This document shows positions 17,428 through 27,213 of a stretch of 64,000 nt of DNA, piece by piece. Location of the stretch: positions 23,294 to 87,293 of the forward strand of contig CALEDJ010000058.1 of NCBI GenBank assembly GCA_937951485.1. The letters run 5' to 3'. The translations under genes were made by a program, and so were the position numbers. This stretch comes from an uncultured bacterium (lineage in GTDB: Bacteria; Hydrogenedentota; Hydrogenedentia; Hydrogenedentales; CAILVY01). Below the pieces are notes generated by a model. The model was not told the origin of the DNA. It saw only the letters and a program-made list of their open reading frames with translations, and searched no databases. Position 1 is the stretch's first letter. Each line of letters opens with the position of its first letter.

Positions 17428-18789
17428 TTATTTGACGGCGAATTGGGCCTCTTCGGTGGAGCCTTCCATAGCGGTAACGGAAGTGGTGCCGCCGGTGATG
17501 ACGTTCAGCACGCGGTCGAAGTAGCCGGTGCCCACGAATTTCTGGTGGCTGATCGCACGGTAGCCTTTGTCGGTTTCGTGGGCGAATTCCTCCTCCTGGA
17601 AGGAGGAATACGCAGCCATGCCTTCCGTCCGGTAGCGATAGGCCAGGTTGAACATGCCCATGTTGAGGGTGTGGAATCCGGCAAGGGTGACGAACTGGAA
17701 CTTGTACCCCATGGCGGCGAGTTCGCGCTGGAATTTCGCGATCACGTCGTCGGGCAGGTTGCGTTTCCAGTTGAAGGACGGGGAGCAGTTGTAACTCAGC
17801 AACTTGTTGGGATAGACCCGCTTGATGCCCTCGGCGAAACGTTTGGCCTCTTCCAGGCTGGGATAGGAGGTTTCGCACCAGATCATGTCGGCATACGGCG
17901 CATAGGAGAGGCCGCGCGCGATGGCGGACTCAACGCCGGGCCGGACCCGATAGAATCCCTCTGGGGTGCGCTCATTGGAAATGATGAAGGGGTGGTCCCG
18001 CTCGTCAATGTCGCTGGTGATGAAGGTGGCGGCGTCGGCGTCGGTGCGCGCGATAAGCACGGTGGGCACGGCGCAGACGTCGGCCGCGAACCGGGCCGCA
18101 ATCAGTTTGGTGATAAACTCCTGTGTGGGAACCAGCACCTTGCCGCCGAGATGTCCGCATTTCTTGGCGGAGGCCAACTGGTCTTCGAAATGCACGCCCG
18201 CCGCGCCCGCGTCAATCATCTGCTTCATGAGTTCATAGGCGTTGAGCGGACCGCCGAAGCCCGCTTCGGCGTCGGCGACTATCGGGGCGAACCAGTAGGG
18301 GCCTTCCTTGCGGCCATCAAGCACCTGCACCTGGTCGGCGCGGCGCAGGGCGTTGTTGATCTTGCGCACCACGGCAGGAACGCTGTTGCTGGGATACAGG
18401 CTCTGATCGGGGTACATCTCATCGGCGAGGTTGGCGTCGGCGGCGACCTGCCACCCGCTGACGTAAATCGCCTTCAGTCCCGCCTCCACCTGCTGAATCG
18501 CCTGATTGCCGGTCAGTGCGCCGAGCGCGGCGATGAAAGGCTCGGTCTGGAGAAGGTACCAGAGGCGGTCCGCGCCGACCTGGGCGAAGGTGTATTCAAT
18601 CTTCAGCGTGCCGCGCGCGCGGAGTACGTCTTCGGGGGTGTAGGGCCGGGTGATGCCGTCCCAACGGGGGTCGTTTGCCCACAGGTCCCGGAGCACGTCC
18701 AGGCGATCCGGGTCAATGTCGTGGCTCAGGATGATTCTGGCCAGCGCTTTCGCGCGCTCATCCACGGTGCGTCGTTCAATGTATGGCAT
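17428..18789 (-). CDS. aceA: Isocitrate lyase
   Basis: 453 aa from ATG 18789 (GGAGGGAAAAGAAAC upstream; the ORF-track start 18810 lies before that site). The catalytic signature KKCGHLGGK is present, with [27 protein letters not shown] and [14 protein letters not shown]. It splits isocitrate to glyoxylate and succinate, the first step of the glyoxylate shunt. It lies 42 bp behind malate synthase on the same strand, so both are probably transcribed as aceB-aceA. Presence of the shunt implies growth on acetate, fatty acids or other C2 units. Confidence 0.97.
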   Translation of the reverse strand: MPYIERRTVDERAKALARIILSHDIDPDRLDVLRDLWANDPRWDGITRPYTPEDVLRARGTLKIEYTFAQVGADRLWYLLQTEPFIAALGALTGNQAIQQVEAGLKAIYVSGWQVAADANLADEMYPDQSLYPSNSVPAVVRKINNALRRADQVQVLDGRKEGPYWFAPIVADAEAGFGGPLNAYELMKQMIDAGAAGVHFEDQLASAKKCGHLGGKVLVPTQEFITKLIAARFAADVCAVPTVLIARTDADAATFITSDIDERDHPFIISNERTPEGFYRVRPGVESAIARGLSYAPYADMIWCETSYPSLEEAKRFAEGIKRVYPNKLLSYNCSPSFNWKRNLPDDVIAKFQRELAAMGYKFQFVTLAGFHTLNMGMFNLAYRYRTEGMAAYSSFQEEEFAHETDKGYRAISHQKFVGTGYFDRVLNVITGGTTSVTAMEGSTEEAQFAVK

Positions 18790-18831
18790 GTTTCTTTTCC
18801 CTCCATCCAAGGTGTTTCAGTTCACACAGAT

Positions 18832-20454
18832 TCAGTCCAGATATTCATAGGCGTACAGCGTAAGAAATTCCGCGAGTTCCTCGGATTCCACAAGACAGGT
18901 GAAAATTGCTGCGGCATCCGGGAAACGCCCTCCACTAAAGCGCTCCCGGCCGATTTCTCCCGCGATGCGTTCCAGTTCCTCTTCGATCAGTCCGCGCACC
19001 ATCGCTGTGGTCACCTTTTCGCCGGTGTTCAGCACGCCGCGCGGGTGGTGAATCCACTGCCAGACCTGGGTGCGCGAGATTTCCGCCGTGGCGGCGTCTT
19101 CCATGAGGTTGTAGAGCGGCACGCAGCCAAGCCCGCGAATCCACGCCTCGATGTACTGAATGGCGACGCGGATGTTGGTGCGCAGCCCGTCTTCGGTGAT
19201 TTGCCCGGTAGGCGGGGTGAGCAGGTCCTGCGCGGTGACCTGGACATCGTCGCGCTGGCGGTCAATTTGATTGGGGGTGGGCATGGCCCGGTCGAACTCT
19301 TCGCGGGCGATGGCCACGAGTCCCGGATGCGCGACCCAGGTGCCGTCGTGGCCGTCGGTCGCCTCCCGGCGCTTGTCGGCGCGGACCTTTTCCATCGCGG
19401 CGGCATTCGCCTCCGGGTCGTTCTTGATGGGGATTTGCGCGGCCATGCCGCCCATGGCGGGCGCGCCGCGCCGGTGACAGGTTTTGATGGTCAGCAGCGA
19501 GTAACTGCGCATGCAGTGCGTGGTCATGGTGACCTGGGCGCGGTCGGGCAGGATGAATTCCGGGTGGCGGCGCATCCGCTTGATCATGCTGAAGATGTAG
19601 TCCCAGCGCCCGCAGTTCAGTCCCGCGGAGTGGTCGCGCAGTTCGTAGAGGATTTCGTCCATCTCGAAGGCGGCGGGCAGGGTTTCAATCAGAACGGTCG
19701 CCTTGATCGTGCCGCGCGGGATGCCCAGCGCTTCCTGCGCCGCGACAAAAACGTCGTTCCACAGCCGCGCCTCGAGATGACTCTCCATTTTGGGGAGGTA
19801 AAAATAGGGTCCCGAACCCTTTTCAATCAACGCCTTGGCGTTGTGGAAAAAGTACAGGCCGAAATCGAAAAGGCTGCCGGAAATGGGCGCGCCGTCCACA
19901 AGCACGTGCTTTTCAGGCAGATGCCAGCCACGCGGGCGCACGATCAACACGGCCGTTTTCTCGTTCAGCCGGTATTGTTTGCCTTCAGGCGTGGTCAATT
20001 CGATTGTGCCCCGTACCGCATCGCGCAGGTTGATCTGGCCTTCGATCGTGCCCTCCCAAGTCGGGGAATGAGCATCCTCGAAATCGGCCATGAAACAGGA
20101 GGTTCCTGCATTGAGCGCATTAATCACCATTTTCCGGTCCACGGGGCCGGTGATCTCGGTGCGCCTGTCCTGCAAGTCATTGGGCAGCGGCGCGATGCGC
20201 CAGTCCGATTCCCGGATTTCGCGGGTTTCGGGCAGAAAATCGAGCCGTTCCCCGGCATCCAGGGCGCGCTGTCGCTCCTCGCGGCGCGCAAGCAGTTCCT
20301 GGCGGCGGCCTTCAAACCGCTGTGCCAGATTTGCCACAAACCCCAATGCCTGCGGCGTGAGAATTTCCATAAAGGCCGGGGGGGTCGCGCCTGTAACGTG
20401 AACTTGCCCCGATGCGCCCGAGTCTTTCGCAATAAATGTCGGTGCTATGGCCAT
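18832..20454 (-). CDS. aceB: Malate synthase A
   Basis: 540 aa from ATG 20454 (GAGGAAAGGAAG upstream; the longer ORF start 20541 lies in the regulatory region). Signatures of the A-type enzyme are seen: [82 protein letters not shown], and [10 protein letters not shown]. It condenses glyoxylate with acetyl-CoA to malate. It is the first gene of the aceBA pair and divergent from a LysR regulator, the arrangement expected for direct control of the shunt. Confidence 0.97.
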   Translation of the reverse strand: MAIAPTFIAKDSGASGQVHVTGATPPAFMEILTPQALGFVANLAQRFEGRRQELLARREERQRALDAGERLDFLPETREIRESDWRIAPLPNDLQDRRTEITGPVDRKMVINALNAGTSCFMADFEDAHSPTWEGTIEGQINLRDAVRGTIELTTPEGKQYRLNEKTAVLIVRPRGWHLPEKHVLVDGAPISGSLFDFGLYFFHNAKALIEKGSGPYFYLPKMESHLEARLWNDVFVAAQEALGIPRGTIKATVLIETLPAAFEMDEILYELRDHSAGLNCGRWDYIFSMIKRMRRHPEFILPDRAQVTMTTHCMRSYSLLTIKTCHRRGAPAMGGMAAQIPIKNDPEANAAAMEKVRADKRREATDGHDGTWVAHPGLVAIAREEFDRAMPTPNQIDRQRDDVQVTAQDLLTPPTGQITEDGLRTNIRVAIQYIEAWIRGLGCVPLYNLMEDAATAEISRTQVWQWIHHPRGVLNTGEKVTTAMVRGLIEEELERIAGEIGRERFSGGRFPDAAAIFTCLVESEELAEFLTLYAYEYLD

Positions 20455-20541
20455 GACTTCCTTTCCTCTCTGTGCCCTTGTTTCCGATGGAGGTTCGTTA
20501 CTCCCACTCCCTTGAACACAGATAAGGTGCAGCATATTCAT

Positions 20542-20564
20542 ATTGAAACCGGGAATATTTCAAT
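20542..20564. promoter_or_regulatory. Inverted repeat between aceB and the LysR gene (candidate operator)
   Basis: ATTGAAA-N9-TTTCAAT is a perfect 7-bp dyad in the divergent aceB/lysR intergenic region (20455-20601). The TTGAAA arms can also serve as -35 elements in both directions. A LysR-type activator would be expected to bind such a site; the specific assignment is inference. Confidence 0.55.
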
Positions 20565-20601
20565 GGACATTATTGATTTCATTAATAACAGGAGGATCAC
20601 G

Positions 20602-21534
20602 ATGCCCACAGGAAAACTTCCATACAGCCACAATCAATTGCAGCAGTTGCGGGGCTTTTGCCAGACGGCCCGCTGCGGCAGTGTGTCCAAGGCGGCGGCG
20701 CAGTTGTATTTGAGCCAGCCGAGCGTGTCGCAACAGATCAAGGCGCTGGAGCGGGACTTCGGGGTGAAGTTGTTCGAGCGGCGGAGCACACAGATGGTGT
20801 TGACGCGGGAGGGGGAATTGCTGTTTGATATGGTGGCGCCCATTCTGGACCGTCTGGAAGTCATCAAGGAGGAGTTCAAGAGTCAGCGCGATTCGGCGGA
20901 TTGGGGGCGGGTGGACATCGCCGCCGGCGGTTCCACCTTATTGTATGTGCTGCCGGAATACGTCAAACAATTTGTGGCGCAGCATCCCAGGGTGGAATTG
21001 AAATTGCACAACGTGACGGGCAAGGCCGGATTGGAGCGATTGCGCGCGGGCGAGGCGGATTTTGCCGTGGGACCGTTGCTCGATACGCCGGAAGACCTCA
21101 ATTTCTTCCCCATCGTGGCCTACGAGCCGATGTTGATCACCTGTCTCGGGCATCCCCTGGCGAAAAAGAAGCGTATCACCCTCGAAGATATCAGCCGCTA
21201 TCCCTTGATTCTGCCTCCGAGGCACTTGAGCACCTGGCGGGTGGTGGAGTCGGTCTTTGCGGAACACCGACTATCCTATGATGTGTGCCTGGAAGTGGGG
21301 GGGTGGCCGGTGATCAAGAAATACGTCGGGCTGGGTCTCGGCATCTCCATCGTGATGAGCATCTGCCTCCGTGAGAAGGGCGACGAATACCTTGAGGCGC
21401 GTCCCGTCGGCAAATGGTTTCCCAAGCGCACCTACGGCGTCGTGGCCCGCCGCAACAAGAAACTCTCGCGTCATGCCATCCACTTCATCCACATGATGGA
21501 TCCCAATATCCGGGGTCTGGAGGCGGAGGATTAG
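20602..21534 (+). CDS. LysR-family transcriptional regulator
   Basis: 310 aa from ATG 20602 with AGGAGGA upstream. The 1363-aa ORF in the track is an antisense run over aceAB that happens to join this gene and is not real. The N-terminal winged helix reads QLRGFCQTARCGSVSKAAAQLYLSQPSVSQQIKALERDFGVKLFERR. The type-2 periplasmic-binding-like effector domain follows (LYVLPEYVKQFVAQHPRVELKL, GEADFAVGPLL, GLGLGISIVMS), with a CysB-like look. Divergent orientation makes aceBA the likely target. The effector is unknown. Confidence 0.93.
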   Translation: MPTGKLPYSHNQLQQLRGFCQTARCGSVSKAAAQLYLSQPSVSQQIKALERDFGVKLFERRSTQMVLTREGELLFDMVAPILDRLEVIKEEFKSQRDSADWGRVDIAAGGSTLLYVLPEYVKQFVAQHPRVELKLHNVTGKAGLERLRAGEADFAVGPLLDTPEDLNFFPIVAYEPMLITCLGHPLAKKKRITLEDISRYPLILPPRHLSTWRVVESVFAEHRLSYDVCLEVGGWPVIKKYVGLGLGISIVMSICLREKGDEYLEARPVGKWFPKRTYGVVARRNKKLSRHAIHFIHMMDPNIRGLEAED

Positions 21535-21738
21535 TTCCCGGCGGCATGACCGCCGGCACGGAATTGGTATTTTCGGCAAGACTACATCTATCCATCCTGG
21601 ATTTCGCAAAGACCTTCTTCATCGTTTGGTGTTCGATATTCTGGACTCCTTCGGCAGGAATGCGCTATTCTTCCTTTCCCCGGGAAATGAAATCGGGGGG
21701 TATTGTTTCTCCAGTAAAACACCCAAGGTTGATTAGAG

Positions 21739-22797
21739 ATGGGCGAAAAGAAAGAAGTCATATTGTCGGGCATCCGGCCGACAGGCCGTCTGCATTACGG
21801 GAATTATTTCGGCGCGATCCGCCATTTTCTGCGTCTGCAGGAAACCGATGCGCGGTGTTTTTATTTTATTGCGGACTACCATGCGCTCACGACCATTTCC
21901 GAGCCTGAGAATGTCTTTGAAGAGACCATCAACATGCTGCGCACCTATGTGGCATGTGGACTGGACCCCAACCGTGCCATCATCTACCGACAGAGCGATC
22001 TGCCCTGCACCGCCGAGTTGGCGCTGCTGCTGGGCATGATCACCAATATCGGCCATCTCGAACGCGGCACCACCTACAAAGACAAATTGTCGAAACTGCA
22101 GGAGGACCCCAAAGCGGAAGGCAATCCGCTGTCCTACGGCCTGCTGGGGTATCCGGTGTTGATGGCTGCGGACATCCTGATTGTCCGTGCCGACCAGGTG
22201 CCGGTGGGCGATGATCAGCGGCAGCATGTGGAAATGGCCATAGACATTGCCCAGAAATTCAATCACCGCTTCGGGGAGACCCTCCACATTCCCCGCGCCG
22301 TCGGGCGCGATGCGTTGCGCCTGCCGGGGTTGGATGGCGCGGAGAAGATGGGAAAAAGCGAACACAATACGCTTGACCTGCTGGACGACAGGGAAACGGT
22401 GCTGAAGAAAATACGCGCCGTGGAAACTTCAACGGATCCGCTGCCGCTGCATAGCGACAGCGACGACCCGGACGTGGTTATTCCCCAGATGCCCGCGGGC
22501 GTGGGGGTGCTCTACCGACTTCTGCATCTGCTCGCTCCGGAAGAGGTTTATCGGGATTTCCTGGGAAAATACCGCCGGCGCGAAAAATTCTACGGGATGC
22601 TGAAAAACACCCTCGCGGAACATGTCTCGCAGTTTAATGCGCCCATTATTGAGCGCTACAATGATCCTGCCAACAGCCGTGAATTCGTGTTGGCTTTTCT
22701 GCGTGAAAACGCCCGGCGCGTCACACCCATTGCCTTGGAAACTGTCGAAGCGTGCCGGGAGGCCATGGGCATCGGGCACAGCCTTTACCGGGCTTGA
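21739..22797 (+). CDS. trpS: Tryptophanyl-tRNA synthetase
   Basis: 352 aa. It starts VILSGIRPTGRLHYGNYFGA, where LHYGN is the class I HIGH signature, and carries DYHALTT, the NMLRTYVACGLDP region and the second signature as KMGKS (residues about 196-200) instead of KMSKS. Full-length for TrpRS. It charges tRNA-Trp with tryptophan. It appears to be transcribed alone. No T-box leader elements were recognised in the 200-bp upstream gap, only a CCGGCGG/CCGCCGG hairpin (21538-21558) that may end the lysR transcript. Confidence 0.96.
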   Translation: MGEKKEVILSGIRPTGRLHYGNYFGAIRHFLRLQETDARCFYFIADYHALTTISEPENVFEETINMLRTYVACGLDPNRAIIYRQSDLPCTAELALLLGMITNIGHLERGTTYKDKLSKLQEDPKAEGNPLSYGLLGYPVLMAADILIVRADQVPVGDDQRQHVEMAIDIAQKFNHRFGETLHIPRAVGRDALRLPGLDGAEKMGKSEHNTLDLLDDRETVLKKIRAVETSTDPLPLHSDSDDPDVVIPQMPAGVGVLYRLLHLLAPEEVYRDFLGKYRRREKFYGMLKNTLAEHVSQFNAPIIERYNDPANSREFVLAFLRENARRVTPIALETVEACREAMGIGHSLYRA

Positions 22798-22942
22798 TGG
22801 GTAAAGTCCGTCACCGGGGTCGCCACAGCGGACAAAAGCGTTCGCGGGGAGATCAGGGAATAACGCCGGCCTTCCCGTCTCGCATCGAGCGGCGGTCGGC
22901 AATCAACGCATAAAACCGTGAACAAAAAAGGATTATGCAGCC

Positions 22943-24718
22943 ATGTTCACATCATTCGTGACCCATCTTTTGCTGATCGCCGCTTCTGCCGCTCCCATGG
23001 GGGATTATTTCGTTTCCCCATCCGGTGATGATGCGAATCCCGGCAGTGAAGAAGCGCCTTTTGCCACGTTGGAGCGCGCCCGCGACGCTGTTCGTGAGCG
23101 CATTCGCCTGGGCCTGCAAAAAGACCTGACCGTGGTGCTTCGGGGCGGCGAGTATGTTCTGGAGGCACCGCTGGTTTTCGGCCCCGAGGATTCCCCGCCG
23201 GCGCCATTCTTCGTCACCTATGCGGCGTATCCGGGGGAAGAGGCAGTAATGAGCGGGGGGCGCGCCATTACGGGATGGCAGTCCGCGGGAGAGAACCGGT
23301 GGACGGTAACGTTGCCGGACGTGGCGGCGGGTTCCTGGTATTTTCGGCAACTTTTCGCGGATGGGGAACGCCTCCCGAGGGCGCGCTATCCCGACAACGA
23401 CCAATTGCTGCGGGTCACTGCCGTGAACGATGCTGTAACGGAGATTGTCTTGAGCGAAGCATTGCCCGTGGAAAATCTGGCTGGCCAGGACGCCGAACTG
23501 GTGGTCTATCAGAACTGGTCCATTTCGCGGGTCAAAATACAGTCTTCCCAGGGCGCCACGCTCCACATGCAAAACCCCGTGGGATGGATCGGCCACGGCG
23601 ATGCGACGACGGCGAGTCCCGACAAGCCCGCCTATGTCGAAAACGCGTTGGCGTTTCTGAACGTGCCCGGCGAATGGTATCTTGACCGCCACACGGGCGT
23701 GCTGACCTACCAGGGGAAACCCGGCGAAGACCCATCCGCCCGGCGATTCATCGCCCCGAAGTTGGAGCAACTCCTGGTGGCAGCAGGAACACCGGACGCG
23801 CCGGTCGCCAATCTGCGCTTTCGGGGCATTCAGTTTCTGCATACGGAATGGGCGCTGCCGCCTTTCGGGTATCTGGGCATACAGGCGGGGCACCATGGCA
23901 CCCGCATGGACGAAGCCGCCCATGTGCTCCCCGCGGCCCTGCTGTTCACCTATGCCGGAAATTGTTCCCTGGAACGGTGTCGTTTGGCCCACCTCGGGGC
24001 GTGCGGCGTGGCGTTCGGCGCAGGATGCCGGGACAACGCCGTTCTCGGAAGTCTCTTTGAAGACATCGGCGGCAACGGTATCATGAATGGCTGGCGCGGC
24101 GACCATCGTAGTTACCGGATTAATCTGTCCGGAGACGCCTCGCTTTCCGCCGATTGGAAAAATCCCGACGATGTCCCCCGCAACCAGCGCATCGAAGACA
24201 ACACCCTGAGACGGTGCGGCGCGGTCAACCATGGATGCGTCGCCATCTTTGATGCCTTTGCGGCGGGCACGAAAATCCGCCACAACCACGTGTACAATAT
24301 GCCCTATACCGGCATTTCCATTGGCTTCCGGTGGGATACGTCGCCGACCAGTCAGCGGGAGTGTCTGGTGGAATACAATCACATCCACGATGTCATGAAA
24401 ATGCTTGCCGACGGCGGGGGGATTTATACCCTGGGATTGCAGCCCGGCACCGTGCTTCGCGGCAACCACATTCATGATGTGCACCGCAGTGCCTATGCCC
24501 ACGGCGGCGCCCCCAACAACGGCATCTTTTTCGACGAGGGCAGCAAGGGATTCCTGGTGGAAGGCAACATCATTTACAGAACCAGCGGCGAGGCCATTCG
24601 TTTCAATCAAACCGACGAGAGGAATATGACGTGGCAAGACAACCATTTTGGTGTTTCTCCGGAAGCCCCGGATTTTCCACATGACGCCGCGCGGCGGGCC
24701 GGGCGCCTGACGCCATAG
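22943..24718 (+). CDS. Secreted right-handed beta-helix repeat protein
   Basis: 591 aa with a signal peptide (MFTSFVTHLLLIAASAAP). The mature start DYFVSPSGDDANPGSEEAPFATLERARD is the canonical entry of bacterial parallel beta-helix proteins (pectate lyase-like). Later coils show NGIMNG, RIEDNTLRRCGAVNHGCVAIFDA, IRHNHVYNMPYTGISIG, EYNHIHDVM, RGNHIHDVHRSAY and EGNIIYRTSGEAIRFN, each a repeat with a histidine/asparagine ladder. Such proteins are often polysaccharide lyases or epimerases; the catalytic residues are not certain. It is convergent with a glycosidase-like gene, with MITE copy 1 between them. Confidence 0.85.
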   Translation: MFTSFVTHLLLIAASAAPMGDYFVSPSGDDANPGSEEAPFATLERARDAVRERIRLGLQKDLTVVLRGGEYVLEAPLVFGPEDSPPAPFFVTYAAYPGEEAVMSGGRAITGWQSAGENRWTVTLPDVAAGSWYFRQLFADGERLPRARYPDNDQLLRVTAVNDAVTEIVLSEALPVENLAGQDAELVVYQNWSISRVKIQSSQGATLHMQNPVGWIGHGDATTASPDKPAYVENALAFLNVPGEWYLDRHTGVLTYQGKPGEDPSARRFIAPKLEQLLVAAGTPDAPVANLRFRGIQFLHTEWALPPFGYLGIQAGHHGTRMDEAAHVLPAALLFTYAGNCSLERCRLAHLGACGVAFGAGCRDNAVLGSLFEDIGGNGIMNGWRGDHRSYRINLSGDASLSADWKNPDDVPRNQRIEDNTLRRCGAVNHGCVAIFDAFAAGTKIRHNHVYNMPYTGISIGFRWDTSPTSQRECLVEYNHIHDVMKMLADGGGIYTLGLQPGTVLRGNHIHDVHRSAYAHGGAPNNGIFFDEGSKGFLVEGNIIYRTSGEAIRFNQTDERNMTWQDNHFGVSPEAPDFPHDAARRAGRLTP

Positions 24719-24736
24719 CCTGCCGCATCTGACGAT

Positions 24737-25060
24737 CAGTGTTGTCCAAAACAGATTGTCAAGGGAATGAAGGGCTATGCCCGGAACCCTTGAGAATCCT
24801 GTGGAATCAGGATGATGTGGCGGGCTTATCCTATGCGTAAACCGCTCGGTGGGTATTCCTGAGATATCATTGACCCCGTTACCAAGGTGTCCCGTGTTAT
24901 CTCCCCTCACCCCACCCCTCTCCCCGTGGGAGAGGGGGTATATGGCGAAACCTGCGGCATGTTTGTGCTCCCTCTCCCTCCGGGAGAGGGGTGGGGTGAG
25001 GGGAAAGGTTACCATAATAGAAGGCTTTTCCCGGCAATCAGAATATTTTGGACAGCACTG
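24737..25060. mobile_element. MITE-like element, copy 1 (324 bp, 9-bp target duplication)
   Basis: The ends are CAGTGTTGTCCAAAA and, inverted, CAGTGCTGTCCAAAA (14 of 15 identical). They are flanked by a perfect direct repeat TCTGACGAT at 24728-24736 and 25061-25069, the footprint of transposition. The interior has a conserved left arm and an inverted CCCTCACCCCACCCCTCTCCC-type palindrome able to fold into a long hairpin. There is no transposase gene, and open frames inside are by-products. Copies 2 and 3 lie at 46852 and 55474 in the same orientation. It occupies the whole 24719-25171 gap between two convergent genes. Confidence 0.88.
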
Positions 25061-25171
25061 TCTGACGATGTTTCCTGCCGGGTTCAGAGTCGGCAACACG
25101 ATGACAGGGGGACAAATCCCGGTCAAAGGGCATGACCGGCAATGGTTGCGGTGATTGTCGGAGACGCCGCG

Positions 25172-27184
25172 CTATTCCTGCACCCAGCGGATGACCCGCA
25201 CGTCATGGGGGGGAATGGACAGGCTGAGATGAACCTCGGATTGTGACCGTTCAAACGGCACCGCTGTCCCCTGCCGAAGGTCGAAACATCCGGTGAGTGT
25301 TTCCGCGACGTTCCGGACGGTTACACGCCCTTCCCATGTGCCGGTGTCGTTGTTGGATATGACCACGGTGCGCTGCGTGTCGCCTGCCGTGCTCAACCAT
25401 GCGGCGGGGGGGCCTTCGACGCGCACGGGTTGCACGGCGCCGACGACCTCGTCGAACAGGCGCAGGGCCACACCGCACAGCGGAGCATGTCCTGCTTCAT
25501 ACCAGGGCGCAAGGCAGGTATAGACCACACCCTTGTCCAAAGCATGACGCAGAACCAGCGGGTCCCCTGCGGATGTTGTTGCGAGGACCGCCACGTTCGG
25601 ATTGTCTGCGGCATGCACCGGAACGAAACGGAACGCCTCATGCGTCATGGGCGCGTTGCGCCACCGCCAGGCGCGTCCGACACGGAGTTCCGGTTGGATG
25701 ACTGCGCCGCAGATCCCCGTATCTTCGGGGGTCGCCGTCCCCGCCGCCATGACCAAAGCGCCCCCGTTGCGCACATACGCCATCAGCCGTTCGCGCAAAT
25801 CCGCGTCGAGTTGCACCGGCCCCGCGAGTATCAGCACGGGATAGGGAGACAACGCATCAAGACCGGCTGTTGTGGTCAGCACGTCCACAATATCCCCCCA
25901 GCGGGAATCGCCCATGGCGCGGTAGGGGGACGGGTCCATGCCGGTTTCGTGCATGGCGGCGCGGGCGGTTTGGCGGTCGGTGAAGCGCCCAAAAGGAATG
26001 GGGGGAGGTGCGTAGTATCTGTCCCTGGGTGTGGGAGCGAACTCCGGGGTGATGCATGCCAGCGAAAAGGGGCTGGCGGGCGGGTCGTTTTCCGCGCAGG
26101 CGCCGAATGGAAAGGGGTCCATCGCAAAAACGCTCCCTGGAAACGCCGCGCCGAACAGCCCGTCCAGACCCCGATCGCCCGGGCGGCAGGGCACCCGCGC
26201 GTAGTTCCAGGCCTCGCCGGTGGTTCGCCAATAGGGCGGCGTCATCCAGCCGTGGTCGTCCGGAAGCAGGAACGCCACAGGCCGGTCGGTTTCGCCGGAA
26301 ACAATGTGTTTGACGGTATTCGCAAAAGCATCCACGGCCTGCGCAACAAGCGAGGGCCCTTTGTCGGCGTCCACGAGCAGGTCGCCGCCTTCAATGCGGA
26401 AAACCTGCGCGCCGCTGAAGAAGGACATAAAAAGATGGCGGGTGTACAACGAGGCGGGCAGGTGTTGGACACAACCATGGATAACGCCCCACCAAAGGGA
26501 AAGGTCAATGCCCCACATGCCCCCGTATTGGCGCGCTGCGCCGCGCGCGAAGGCTATGGCGGTCTGCAAATCCTCGACATCATCGTTGCAACGCTCCACG
26601 ATGACGCATTCCACGCCGTGGGCGGCGTAGTGATGGGCGCTGCCGGCGTATCCGACCATCCCCCAGCGACCCACGCCAGGATAAAGCCGTGACAGGGCCA
26701 ACGCTTCGTTCAGATATGCGTCAAAGAGCGCTTTGGCTTCCGCATGGGTGCGCGGTTTGCGGCGAAGCAATTCCTGGGGGAAAGCCACTCCCGCCGAATC
26801 ATCTTCAATCAGATAAAATGCAATGGCATGACCGTCCGTTGCTTCCAACAACCGGCACAGGCTCTGGTCCGGGTCGGGAATCCCCCCGTGGCGGCGCTCC
26901 CAATGCCGGCGGCGGGTTTCGGGATGGCCGGGAATGTCCATAATCGGAACCCATCCGCGACGGCGCAGCGCGCGCATGGTGTCTGCCGTCGCATAGGGCG
27001 ACACCTCCACAGCCCAGCACCATCCGCGCGCCGCCAGCCAGTCCAGCACATGCATGTTGGCCGGGGCCGGGTCCATGTCCCAGACAATCCGGAGCGTTTT
27101 TTCCATGGAATCAGACACCCCGGGCGCAACAGTTTCTGAGGCGGTCAGCGTTGCTGTCGGCAGCAGCGTGGAAATGACTGTCAT
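25172..27184 (-). CDS. Large hypothetical protein, glycosidase-like (TIM-barrel plus amidotransferase-like region)
   Basis: 670 aa, not assigned to a named family. Residues about 35-330 have a barrel-like pattern (IVWDMDPAPANMHVLDWLAARGW, WVPIMDIPGHPETR, AIAFYLIEDDSAG, GRWGMVGYAGSAHHYAAHG, MWGIDLSLWWGVIHG, FMSFFSGAQVFRIEGG) with acidic residues at strand ends, as in glycoside hydrolases. Residues about 420-500 resemble the beta-galactosidase trimerisation/amidotransferase fold (YPVLILAGPVQLD, AYVRNGGALVMAAG). A small beta domain ends the protein. No secretion signal is clear. ATG 27106 is an alternative start. It follows DAHP synthase by 29 bp. Function is inferred only from fold resemblance. 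Confidence 0.6.
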   Translation of the reverse strand: MTVISTLLPTATLTASETVAPGVSDSMEKTLRIVWDMDPAPANMHVLDWLAARGWCWAVEVSPYATADTMRALRRRGWVPIMDIPGHPETRRRHWERRHGGIPDPDQSLCRLLEATDGHAIAFYLIEDDSAGVAFPQELLRRKPRTHAEAKALFDAYLNEALALSRLYPGVGRWGMVGYAGSAHHYAAHGVECVIVERCNDDVEDLQTAIAFARGAARQYGGMWGIDLSLWWGVIHGCVQHLPASLYTRHLFMSFFSGAQVFRIEGGDLLVDADKGPSLVAQAVDAFANTVKHIVSGETDRPVAFLLPDDHGWMTPPYWRTTGEAWNYARVPCRPGDRGLDGLFGAAFPGSVFAMDPFPFGACAENDPPASPFSLACITPEFAPTPRDRYYAPPPIPFGRFTDRQTARAAMHETGMDPSPYRAMGDSRWGDIVDVLTTTAGLDALSPYPVLILAGPVQLDADLRERLMAYVRNGGALVMAAGTATPEDTGICGAVIQPELRVGRAWRWRNAPMTHEAFRFVPVHAADNPNVAVLATTSAGDPLVLRHALDKGVVYTCLAPWYEAGHAPLCGVALRLFDEVVGAVQPVRVEGPPAAWLSTAGDTQRTVVISNNDTGTWEGRVTVRNVAETLTGCFDLRQGTAVPFERSQSEVHLSLSIPPHDVRVIRWVQE

Positions 27185-27213
27185 TGGAAAAGCCCTTTGG
27201 CGTTCCGGCGTCT

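Noticed and set aside
17443-20601. 1000-codon open frame antisense to aceA and aceB (part of a 1363-aa ORF)
   Set aside because: It is the complementary frame of two well-supported genes in GC-rich DNA. The translation has no domain until it runs into the real LysR gene, whose own ribosome site and start lie at 20602.
21535-21738. T-box leader ahead of trpS
   Set aside because: No T-box sequence or specifier stem was recognised, only a short GC hairpin following the LysR gene.
24849-25154. ORFs encoding PPLSPWERG / LSLRERGGVRG-type peptides
   Set aside because: They lie wholly inside the MITE copies and translate palindromic repeats. Similar false proteins occur in every copy.
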